19,594 nt of DNA, from positions 1 to 19,594 of the forward strand of contig CAZSSM010000110.1 in assembly GCA_964609385.1 (NCBI GenBank), written 5' to 3'. Source of the DNA: CAZSSM01 sp964609385 (GTDB taxonomy: Bacteria > Planctomycetota > Planctomycetia > Isosphaerales > Isosphaeraceae). Positions within the stretch are counted from its first letter, which is position 1, and the number at the start of each line of letters is the position of its first letter. The notes beneath the pieces are model-generated. The model did no database searches, was not told where the DNA came from, and saw only the letters and a list, made by a program, of their open reading frames with translations. Of the stretch, positions 7,574-14,377 are shown in pieces. A program made the position numbers and the translations under genes.

Positions 7574-7728
7574 GCAGACCCCGGTGCCAATCGTGGTGAG
7601 CGGGCTGACCGTTGCGGAGCGGGTTTGGCCGCTTGGTTTGAGTGGTCCGACCGTTGTGGAGGAGGGTTGGCCGAGTCGAGACCTCATGCCCGGGGTCTGC
7701 TCCGCTTCGCGTCGCAGTCCCCAGCCAC
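7547..7728. repeat. Palindromic REP/MITE-like unit A
   Basis: The left arm (about 7547-7588) begins GTGGCTGGGGACTG and runs to GAGCAGACCCCGG. The right arm (about 7692-7728) is its near reverse complement, running from GGGGTCTGCTC to CAGTCCCCAGCCAC. Outer segments of 14 and 11 bp pair perfectly and the centre of each arm is diverged. About 100 bases of unrelated GC-rich sequence lie between the arms. No transposase is encoded inside, so it is either a non-autonomous element or a pair of inverted dispersed repeats. Confidence 0.75.
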
Positions 7729-7812
7729 CCGGTCGGTTGGCCAAGGGGGAATTAAGAGAGGCGGATGTCATATTCAATCGGTCGTATTGGTTTCGGTCGT
7801 CAGACGTCATGG

Positions 7813-7950
7813 GTGGCTGGGGACTGGCCCGCTTTGGGGCCAGACCCCGGTGCCGGTCTGGGTGAGTGGGATGACCATTTTGGCGGGGGGCCCTCTCAAA
7901 ACATCGGCCCTGGGGTCTGCTCCGCGCTGCGCGTCGCAGTCTCCAGTCAT
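7813..7950. repeat. Palindromic REP/MITE-like unit B
   Basis: The left arm starts at 7813 with GTGGCTGGGGACTG, continues through a small hairpin (CTGGCCC with GGGCCAG) and reaches CAGACCCCGGTGCC by 7854. The right arm (7912 to about 7950) reads GGGGTCTGCTCCG and then CGCAGTCTCCAGTCATCC, an imperfect reverse complement. It is a diverged sibling of unit A, about 85 bases further on, with a shorter central segment of about 57 bases. Confidence 0.7.
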
Positions 7951-8048
7951 CCCAGAACGGCGTTGAGCAGGGTTCCATCAGGGTCAACGCAGGGTGGCCA
8001 CAAACGCGAGGACGATCTTTGTGTCATGCGCAAGGAGGTTCGCGACGT

Positions 8049-8114
8049 ATGGAGTGGATCTTCATGCGTATGTTCGAGCATTGCCGAAGGTTATTCGATA
8101 ACGAACTCCGGTAA
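8049..8114 (+). CDS. Possible 21-residue small ORF with strong ribosome-binding site
   Basis: An ATG at 8049 opens MEWIFMRMFEHCRRLFDNEL plus Arg, ending at TAA 8112-8114. AAGGAGG at 8032-8038 is a near-perfect Shine-Dalgarno sequence, but at 10 bases spacing, slightly long. The peptide is short, aromatic and basic-amphipathic. It lies 138 bases upstream of the secreted-protein gene at 8253 and could be a leader peptide, a membrane-active small protein or chance. No family recognised. Confidence 0.2.
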   Translation: MEWIFMRMFEHCRRLFDNELR

Positions 8115-8252
8115 CGAGAGTGGAGCCCGGTTGTTCGGGGCGTCTCGGCCCCGCATCATGGCATCTGACCCAGACCGAACCGCGCGACCGATCCCGAACG
8201 GCTTGGATCTCGGGGTTCACCCCTCGATACGACGTACTTGGAGGACTCTCTC

Positions 8253-9008
8253 ATGATCACAAGACACACCATCGTCGACTCATCTTGCACAGGCCATCGA
8301 GTCGACCCGCGCCGCGGATGCCGACGGATCGCCGCCCCGCTCGTCGGCCTGATCCTGATCGCGGCCTCAGGGTGGCTTTGCGGCTCGGCCGTTGCGCAGC
8401 AACCTCGAGTGACCGCCGGCCCGCAAGAGCCCGATTGGGTGGTGATTCTCCGCTCGATGTACGGCCTGGACCTTCGAGACGACCTGGCCAACCCGGTCAC
8501 CGATGGTGTCGACGATGTGCCCGGCCGGTTCCGTCGCGTCGGCGAGGGGCCCGTCATCTATCGGCCGGTGATTGCGTTGGGCTTGGAAACCCGGACGCGC
8601 GGTGGGTTCTATCAGCGCGACGAGGACGGAGCGGTCACCGCCCGCGAGCCGCTCTGGTCATACGTCTTCAAGAACGCCGGTCGCGACCTGGAGCGTAACG
8701 AGAACCTACCGCCTCCGTTGGAGGACGGCTCGCAGGTGCAGTTCGACCCGGGTGATAAGCCGTTCGGTCTCTGGGTCTCTAACGATGGGCTGGATGAGGG
8801 TGAGGGAGCCTACTCGGAACCGGCCGTCGTCCGCGAACGCAACGAGCGGTTGTCCAAACAGCCCTACAAAGTGATGATCTATCCGCTCCGCGATCGAGAG
8901 ACCGGCCAGACGGTCCCCAACGCCTACCTGCTAGGCTGGGAGTACTCGACCAACGACGACTTCCAAGATGTCGTCTGCATCATCGAGAACGTTGAACTGG
9001 TCCCCTGA
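8253..9008 (+). CDS. Secreted protein of unknown function, faintly DUF4114-like at the C-terminus
   Basis: The 251-residue product starts at ATG 8253, 7 bases after GGAGGA (8240-8245); an in-frame TTG at 8238 overlaps that sequence and is rejected. Residues about 20-49 carry arginines followed by a hydrophobic stretch (APLVGLILIAASGWLCG) and an AVAQQ cleavage-like site, so it is exported. The mature part has no recognised catalytic motif. It contains PVIYRPVIALGLETRTRGGF, FDPGDKPFGLWVSNDGLDEG and a C-terminal NAYLLGWEYSTNDDFQDVV. The last resembles the end of DUF4114-type modules, where an aromatic/acidic G-[FW]-E...D-[FY]-x-D-x-V pattern is typical, but the match is weak. The mid-region mentions of WVSND and GEGAYSEP suggest a beta-rich extracellular domain. 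It is convergent with the large membrane gene at 9146, with a stem-loop between them. Confidence 0.7.
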   Translation: MITRHTIVDSSCTGHRVDPRRGCRRIAAPLVGLILIAASGWLCGSAVAQQPRVTAGPQEPDWVVILRSMYGLDLRDDLANPVTDGVDDVPGRFRRVGEGPVIYRPVIALGLETRTRGGFYQRDEDGAVTAREPLWSYVFKNAGRDLERNENLPPPLEDGSQVQFDPGDKPFGLWVSNDGLDEGEGAYSEPAVVRERNERLSKQPYKVMIYPLRDRETGQTVPNAYLLGWEYSTNDDFQDVVCIIENVELVP

Positions 9009-9102
9009 AACCGAGGGCTCGTCTCAGATCGATCTCTAGTCGATGCTCGGCGAAAGCAGTTGCTCGTCACCGAGAATCAACTTCAAAATGTATGTTTTGT
9101 TA

Positions 9103-9133
9103 CGACCGCCGAGTAAAAGCATCCCGGCGGTCG
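9103..9133. terminator. 9-bp stem-loop between convergent genes
   Basis: CGACCGCCG (9103-9111) pairs perfectly with CGGCGGTCG (9125-9133) across a 13-base loop. It lies 94 bases after the plus-strand stop at 9008 and 12 bases past the minus-strand stop at 9146. There is no T-run on either side, so it is a likely bidirectional transcript-end structure but not a textbook intrinsic terminator. Confidence 0.5.
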
Positions 9134-9145
9134 CATCGACGATTG

Positions 9146-12100
9146 TCAACCGTTCCCGTCGCCAGGGTCGTTCGAGGTCTCGGTCTCGGGATCAGACTCT
9201 GGCGTCGACGCTTCGGCCGGAGTCTCGTCGGTCGATTCCGCTTCGGCTTGTCCGTCCTTTCCATCACCACCCTGGCCGATTCGCTGGAGTTCCTCGATGG
9301 TGGGGAAGGTGGGCAACTCCGAGTCGTCTTGTTCGGCTGGAGCTTCGGTCTCGGCCGGCGGCAGGGTCGAGACGTCGCGTCCGAGCTTGATCAGGTAGTG
9401 GAGGATCAAAGGTCGGACGGGAACCAAGGGTTCGAGTTCAAGGGACGAGGTGAGACTCTCCGCGGCCAATTCAGGCTGACCTAGCTCGAGCCGGATCAGG
9501 CCGAGCTGGAACCGCCAGGCGGACTCTTGACGGAGCATTGAGGGCAACTGCAACTGGCTCCGGATCGAGGCATCGGGGAATCCGTTGATCAGGCTCATCG
9601 TCGAGCTGATCGCCTCTTGGGTCCGAGCCATGCGGAGTGTCGGGACGGCGTTCTCACTGACGAGAGCCGACGCGCTGCCGTAGTTGCCCAACAGCAGACC
9701 GGCGACGCCTTGCCGATAGCTGGGCGTTCCGGGACCTGTGAACAGGTTTCGGTCATTGGTTTGCATCTGACGCCCTTGCTTGGCGGCCAGGTCGACGGTC
9801 CGGGCCGGGAGGCCGACCTGGCAGTACAGGTCATAGAGGCGCGGCCAGACCTGGATCGGCGGCGTTCCGAGGTCATCAGCCTCCTCAAGGCGGGCGATCG
9901 CCTCACCCATCAATCCGAGTTGGAGGGCCACCTGTGCCGCCTGGACGGGGGTGGAGCTGATGGAGGCCTCATCGAGTTGCGCGTAAGCCTGGTCGATCGA
10001 TTGGTTGAGCTGATCGATCTGCTGCCGAGTGGCCTCGAGCGCCTCCTTGGTGAGGAGGTCCGCTTCCATCGCCTCGGACTGGGCGAGCACCTCAGCCAAC
10101 GAATCACGTGCTAGATCGTAGAAGTTTTGAGCCGAGTAGACTTGATAGAGCTGAGAGTGGAGGTCGCGACGGACCAGGCGCTGTTGATCGCTGAAGATCG
10201 GTGGGGCGGTCTGCAGGGCGAACCGCGTGCTGGCCAACCACTGTTGCGCCCGGAGACTGAGCAGGTCGAGAACCGGCAGGCTCTGGGCGAGCACCTGGGG
10301 ATCGTTGGGATCCTCACCCGGCTCGACCAACCCGCGAAGCAAGGCCGATTCTTGGAGCAGGATGATCCGGTACGCGTCAGAGAGGATCAGGAACGCCTCG
10401 TGGTCGTCGGGGCGCTTCGAGAGGGCGATGCGGGCCTGACGGATCGCCAGGAAGCAACGGGCCAGGCTCGGGTTGCCCGTCTCACCACTGTCTTCCTCGG
10501 CCAAGTTGGGACGAAGCCAACGGCTGCCGGCCAGGCTATGCGGCTGGCCGAGCCGGATCGACTGGGTCGGGAAGGCGTAGGCGTAGAACTCGTCGAAGAA
10601 GCCGGGTTCGGAGGGGGGACGTTCGGCCTCGGGAAGCGTGGTCGACTCTTTAAAGACCAGCCGCTCAGGGTCCAGCGAATTGGCTTCGAAGTAAGCGCGA
10701 TCCTCCTCCGAAGCGCCCTTCCAGCCGAACATGACGGTGTTGCCGTCATCGTAGAAGAGGACCCAGTCGTCGCTCAGGTTCAGGCGCTGATAGGTCCGCC
10801 GGGCCTGGCGTTCCTCGGGTGGTCCCATGTAGAGCAAGACGACCGAGATGTCGTTCTCGCGGAAGAAGGGCTCCCAAGCCTCTCGATCGCCGTCACGGAG
10901 CGCAGCGCGGATCGCCAAAGCGCGTTCGAAGACCTCGCGGCCGTAGAAGTGGTTGCGGCCGTCGTAATAGACCTGGCGGTTGGGCGCCCTCCAGATCAGC
11001 ATATCGCCTTGCGGCTTAGTCGTGTTGAAGATCTTACCTTGGATCTCAGCGGTCCGGAGGTAGTCGGCCGCTTCGATCGGCAGCCCATCCTCGCTGGCCG
11101 TCAGCCCGCATGATTCTTGAGGTAGACCCAAAACCCGGCTGAAGGCGGTCAGCTCGTTCATGGTCAGGAGCATCAAGAGGAGGATCGTCAGGCCACGACC
11201 GCCGATCGACCAGACATCCCAGAGTCCACCAAAGCGGTAATGGGTGCCGAACCGTTCGTGATACCACTCTTGTCCGTTGAGCAGGACCGTAACCGCCAGG
11301 ACGAGGAGGAAGACCGGGGCGATGTTGAAGATCGACATCGCCCAGAGCAACGCGACGGTCGCGAAGATCAGGAGTCGGCTCCATCGGAGCTGCTTGGCGT
11401 TGAGCAGGAACGAAGCGATTCCGATCCCCACAAAAACGAGGTAGTTCAGGATCACTTGCTGCCGCAACTGATCGAAGGTCGTATCGTCGTCCCCGCCCAG
11501 CGAGAAGATGTTGAACAACGAGATCTGGTTGTACTCAATGCTCCGGTCGTCGCTGACGCCAACGAACGGCTCGAACAGTGACGAGATCGGAACTTGATAC
11601 ACGTTCCAGAGGTTGGGATTGACCAGACAGATCAAGGCCGAGACGGCCAGGACGATTCCTGTCAGCTTCGGACCGGCTGGTGCAGCCTCATGGTTGTTTT
11701 CGACCTCAGAGGCCGGTCCATTTCCATCCGGGTTGTTGTCTCGCGTGCCTTGAGACGCGGCCTTAGGCCGTTCCAACGCCGAGCCTACGGTGTATCCCAA
11801 TAACGCGATGAGCCCGATCAGGAACGACTTGTCGACATTTGCCCAGATCAAGAAGAGCGGAACGAGTCCATACAGGGCCTTCGGTCGACCACGGTTGGCG
11901 GCCAGATGGATCAACAACAGTTCGAGCGACAGGAGGGTCAGCCCCCAGATCGTGAAGTCGACTGAGGAGATCCGGAAGACGGGGCTGAGTTCGAACAGGG
12001 CGAAGGTGACCGAGACGACCAGACAGGCCCACCAGAGGCCAGGCCCTGGCCGGCGGATCAAGAGCAGGGAGCAGGCCGTCAGGAGTCGGGCGAGCATCCC

Positions 12101-12616
12101 GAGAGCGACCAAGCTTCCCGACGCGAATTGCTTGGCCCGCGCCTCAGCTTCGGCACGCTCCACTCCGAAGTCGTTTTCGGATGGACCCAATCCCGTGATG
12201 AACGCGTCGTAGGCCCCCGAATAAACGACTTGTGTGATCCAGGGCACGTTGACCCAACGCGTTTGGTCTTCCGCGACCGAGTAGGCGAACGGATCGGACG
12301 AGATCGGGCCGGATTCACGGATCAGTTGACCGAATCGGAGCTGGGGCCAGATCGTCGTCGACGAGATGATGTTGGCGGCGCTGACCAACCCGAACAGCAG
12401 GACGCCGACGACAATGAACCGGTCGTAGTAGGCATACCAGGAGGCGACCGTCTCGGCGGTACGCTTCGCTTTGACCTTCTTGACCGGGGCTTCGGCGGCC
12501 GACTCCATCGTCTCGAGATCGCCTGTCGATTGCGAGGGGCTCTCGGGGCTGTTCTCGACGGTTGAAGGCTCCGTCGAGGCGGACGCGCCGGCCTGTTGCT
12601 GATCCGGATCGCTCAT
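9146..12616 (-). CDS. Polytopic GT-C-like membrane protein with C-terminal TPR-like region
   Basis: The product is 1,156 residues from ATG 12616; a GTG at 12664 would add 16 residues. Residues 1-60 are hydrophilic, acidic and disordered. About eleven hydrophobic helices follow (about 67-500), for example FIVVGVLLFGLVSAANI. After the first helix, SSDPFAYSVAEDQTRWVNVPWITQVVY (about 106-132) matches the early extramembrane loop of GT-C-like bacterial proteins, where an Asp and a WxxxxW motif sit after the first helix. A soluble domain follows, with GKIFNTTKPQGDMLIW (about 525), a YYDGRNHFYG segment (about 552) and WVLFYDDGNTVMFGW, a pattern found with such membrane proteins. From about 720 to 1,070 helical repeats look TPR-like (PDDHEAFLILSDAYRI, AWRFQLGLIRLELGQPELAAES). 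The last 60 residues are acidic and low-complexity. A role in transferring a lipid-linked sugar is possible but unproven; no donor-binding residues can be assigned. It is divergent from the Eis-like gene. Confidence 0.8.
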   Translation of the reverse strand: MSDPDQQQAGASASTEPSTVENSPESPSQSTGDLETMESAAEAPVKKVKAKRTAETVASWYAYYDRFIVVGVLLFGLVSAANIISSTTIWPQLRFGQLIRESGPISSDPFAYSVAEDQTRWVNVPWITQVVYSGAYDAFITGLGPSENDFGVERAEAEARAKQFASGSLVALGMLARLLTACSLLLIRRPGPGLWWACLVVSVTFALFELSPVFRISSVDFTIWGLTLLSLELLLIHLAANRGRPKALYGLVPLFLIWANVDKSFLIGLIALLGYTVGSALERPKAASQGTRDNNPDGNGPASEVENNHEAAPAGPKLTGIVLAVSALICLVNPNLWNVYQVPISSLFEPFVGVSDDRSIEYNQISLFNIFSLGGDDDTTFDQLRQQVILNYLVFVGIGIASFLLNAKQLRWSRLLIFATVALLWAMSIFNIAPVFLLVLAVTVLLNGQEWYHERFGTHYRFGGLWDVWSIGGRGLTILLLMLLTMNELTAFSRVLGLPQESCGLTASEDGLPIEAADYLRTAEIQGKIFNTTKPQGDMLIWRAPNRQVYYDGRNHFYGREVFERALAIRAALRDGDREAWEPFFRENDISVVLLYMGPPEERQARRTYQRLNLSDDWVLFYDDGNTVMFGWKGASEEDRAYFEANSLDPERLVFKESTTLPEAERPPSEPGFFDEFYAYAFPTQSIRLGQPHSLAGSRWLRPNLAEEDSGETGNPSLARCFLAIRQARIALSKRPDDHEAFLILSDAYRIILLQESALLRGLVEPGEDPNDPQVLAQSLPVLDLLSLRAQQWLASTRFALQTAPPIFSDQQRLVRRDLHSQLYQVYSAQNFYDLARDSLAEVLAQSEAMEADLLTKEALEATRQQIDQLNQSIDQAYAQLDEASISSTPVQAAQVALQLGLMGEAIARLEEADDLGTPPIQVWPRLYDLYCQVGLPARTVDLAAKQGRQMQTNDRNLFTGPGTPSYRQGVAGLLLGNYGSASALVSENAVPTLRMARTQEAISSTMSLINGFPDASIRSQLQLPSMLRQESAWRFQLGLIRLELGQPELAAESLTSSLELEPLVPVRPLILHYLIKLGRDVSTLPPAETEAPAEQDDSELPTFPTIEELQRIGQGGDGKDGQAEAESTDETPAEASTPESDPETETSNDPGDGNG

Positions 12617-12817
12617 GATCAACCTGTCGCTGAGTGGGTGGGCCGAGTGATTCGATGCCGACACCGGGAGTCGCGGACATGGGGACGAATATGTCTAGCT
12701 ACGTTGCGTCGCGGCATCGGGGTTCGCCCGCCCTCGTCGCGTCATAGGAAAAGCCGAAGGGTGCCGCGAAATCGCTCGAAATCAAGGGCGCTGGACTTCC
12801 CGTTTCGGTATGGCCGC

Positions 12818-12823
12818 TATAAT
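12818..12823 (+). promoter_or_regulatory. Candidate -10 element upstream of the Eis-like gene
   Basis: A perfect TATAAT lies at 12818-12823 in otherwise GC-rich DNA, 60 bases before the ATG at 12884. No good -35 is seen at 16-18 bases (TTCCCG at 12797-12802 is poor). A perfect TTGACA occurs at 12839-12844, but its spacing-matched -10 (near 12862-12867, ATTTCT) is poor. One of these may drive the plus-strand gene; the 267-base divergent region may also hold the minus-strand promoter. Confidence 0.4.
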
Positions 12824-12883
12824 TTCCTGATACCTGACTTGACAAGGGTCAGTCTCAACGCATTTCTCCACGCTGGGATCAAC

Positions 12884-14263
12884 ATGGCAACGACGTTTGG
12901 AGCGGGAACTTCGACCGAGCTCCTCCAAAGGCAAACGCGGGCTGCTCGACGTGCCCTGGCCAGCCCTCGACCCTGCTGGCCCCTGCAGAAGGACACCGGT
13001 TCGGTCGTCTACAGCACCGGCACGGAAGCCGATCACGAGTCGGTTTATCAGACGTTGCTTCAGGTCTTCAACGGCCCACCACGAGACCAATTCGCTGGCT
13101 CGCTGAGCGACCCTGCCTACCGACCAGAGCACCGGATCCTGGCTAAGATCGGCGGTCGCGTCGTCAGCCAAGTGCACCACACGACGCGTCGGATTCGGTT
13201 CGGCACGGTCGATCTCCCAATGCAGGGCATGATGTGGGTCGGAACCCTGCCCGAGTTCCGAGGCGTTGGTCTGGCCTCGAACTTGATTCGTCTCGGGCTG
13301 CAACGGGCCGCCTCGACCCAAGTGTCCCTGGTGACTGCCGACACGACCGTCCCCCAGGTTTTTGAAGAGCTCGGCTTCGCCAATTGCGGGCCGATCGCCA
13401 TCGGTCAGGTCGAAGGCCGGAGTTTGCCCACCCTGCCCGAAGAGGCTTCGGAGTCGAATGGGGGCACCTGGACGGTCCGTCCCTGGCGACAGGTCGAATT
13501 GGGCGACTTGATGCGGCTCTACGATCTCCAGTATGGGCAGACCGCCGGCAGCATCGTTCGGACGGAGGATCATTGGCGTTGGTTGATCGGCCGCCGTCAA
13601 GCTCATGTCATCTGGGTTGCCTGTCGAGGGGCCGAGGTGATGGGCTACGCTTTCGTTAAGGACCATCGGATCCTCGAACTGGCCGCCGATCCGGCCGACC
13701 CGAACGCCATGCGAGCCCTCTTGGGCCGGATCCGCGCGGAAGCTCTCGAACGTGCCTATCCTCGGGTTGCCTTCTACATGCCTCCCGATCATCCGGCCAT
13801 GGAGATCATCCGCGACCGTCCTGCGGGAGTTGGACCGGTCACGACGGCCGATCCTCGTGTCTCGGTCTATGGGATCCCTGACCTGGCTCACTTCCTCCGC
13901 GCGGTCTTGCCAGTCTTGACCGCTCGTGCCGCGGAGGTCGGGATGCTCCCGCTGGAACTCGGGTTGACCATCGCCGCACACGACCCCGAGAGCAGTCCAG
14001 CCGACAACGGATCGGCTACCATTAAGCTTTTGATCAAGCTCGACTCGCAGTATAGCACGATCGAGCGTGATCGGACCGGCCGCAGCCATCTCAGCCTGAG
14101 CCGCCGCGAGTTCACCCAGTTGATCCTGGGTCACCTCGACGCAACGACCCTCTTGGAGATGCCTGGTGTGGCCGTCTCGTCGAACATCGCCGAGAAAGCG
14201 ATCCCCGTTCTCTTCCCGAAGATGCCTTTCTGGCGAAGCCCGCTGGATCAACTCACCGACTGA
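12884..14263 (+). CDS. Eis-like N-acetyltransferase with GNAT, GNAT and SCP2-like domains
   Basis: The frame is open from 12596, but the upstream part overlaps the promoter-like region; ATG 12884 gives 459 residues. The first GNAT domain (about 40-180) has the acetyl-CoA-binding motif in MMWVGTLPEFRGVGLASNLI, with the R-G-x-G-x-A signature at 126-131, followed by VFEELGFANCG, the usual GNAT end. A second, degenerate GNAT-like domain spans about 195-330 (RLYDLQYGQTAG, WRWLIGRRQAHVIWV, MGYAFVKDHRIL). The C-terminal part (about 335-455) resembles an SCP2-type sterol-carrier domain: LELGLTIAAHD, ATIKLLIKLDSQYSTI, LSLSRREFTQLILGHLD. This order is that of the mycobacterial Eis family, which acetylates amines, including aminoglycosides; the length is slightly above Eis proteins of about 400 residues. 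The natural substrate here cannot be told. It is convergent with the gene at 14378, across a strong stem-loop. Confidence 0.85.
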   Translation: MATTFGAGTSTELLQRQTRAARRALASPRPCWPLQKDTGSVVYSTGTEADHESVYQTLLQVFNGPPRDQFAGSLSDPAYRPEHRILAKIGGRVVSQVHHTTRRIRFGTVDLPMQGMMWVGTLPEFRGVGLASNLIRLGLQRAASTQVSLVTADTTVPQVFEELGFANCGPIAIGQVEGRSLPTLPEEASESNGGTWTVRPWRQVELGDLMRLYDLQYGQTAGSIVRTEDHWRWLIGRRQAHVIWVACRGAEVMGYAFVKDHRILELAADPADPNAMRALLGRIRAEALERAYPRVAFYMPPDHPAMEIIRDRPAGVGPVTTADPRVSVYGIPDLAHFLRAVLPVLTARAAEVGMLPLELGLTIAAHDPESSPADNGSATIKLLIKLDSQYSTIERDRTGRSHLSLSRREFTQLILGHLDATTLLEMPGVAVSSNIAEKAIPVLFPKMPFWRSPLDQLTD

Positions 14264-14310
14264 CCATATCGCAGATCGTCAGGATCTGGAGAGAGTCGGA
14301 ACGTTTCGAA

Positions 14311-14353
14311 GAAGGTCGGGCGATTGACTCGGAACGAGAATCGACCGACCTTC
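14311..14353. terminator. 15-bp stem-loop between convergent genes
   Basis: GAAGGTCGGGCGATT (14311-14325) pairs with AATCGACCGACCTTC (14339-14353) with one mismatch, around a 13-base loop. It lies 47 bases past the plus-strand stop at 14263 and 24 bases past the minus-strand stop at 14378, the expected position for a bidirectional terminator. There is no T-run. Confidence 0.6.
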
Positions 14354-14377
14354 GTTCAGATTATCGCGTGTTAAGGT

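Larger units (their letters stand above)
7232..8252. other. Gene-poor, repeat-rich region of about 1 kb
   Basis: No standard-length gene is supported. The region holds a weak hairpin 28 bases after the beta-helix stop (GTTGAC 7259-7264 with GTCAAC 7269-7274), a tandem repeat (7382-7573), two palindromic units (7547-7728 and 7813-7950) and a possible 21-codon ORF (8049-8114). Open frames of 100-190 codons crossing the repeats are not conserved-looking and are treated as non-coding. Confidence 0.7.

Noticed and set aside
7382..7950. CRISPR array
   Set aside because: Repeats are 61-66 bp, diverged, contiguous and without spacers of regular length, and there are no cas genes.
7382..7966. 194-codon ORF with LCFRCGHP and LCFRCGRP, resembling zinc ribbons
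   Set aside because: It is the translation of the tandem repeat and palindromes. The CxxC pairs recur only because the DNA repeat recurs, and the reading frame does not survive between repeat copies.
12782..14251. 489-codon antisense ORF across the Eis-like gene
   Set aside because: The plus strand carries a clear GNAT motif and SCP2-like domain; the antisense product has no domain and no ribosome-binding site.
9146..14263. Divergent two-gene defence or antibiotic-resistance system
   Set aside because: A GT-C-like protein and an Eis-like acetyltransferase merely share a promoter region. No nuclease, NTPase or other effector module is present to support a system.
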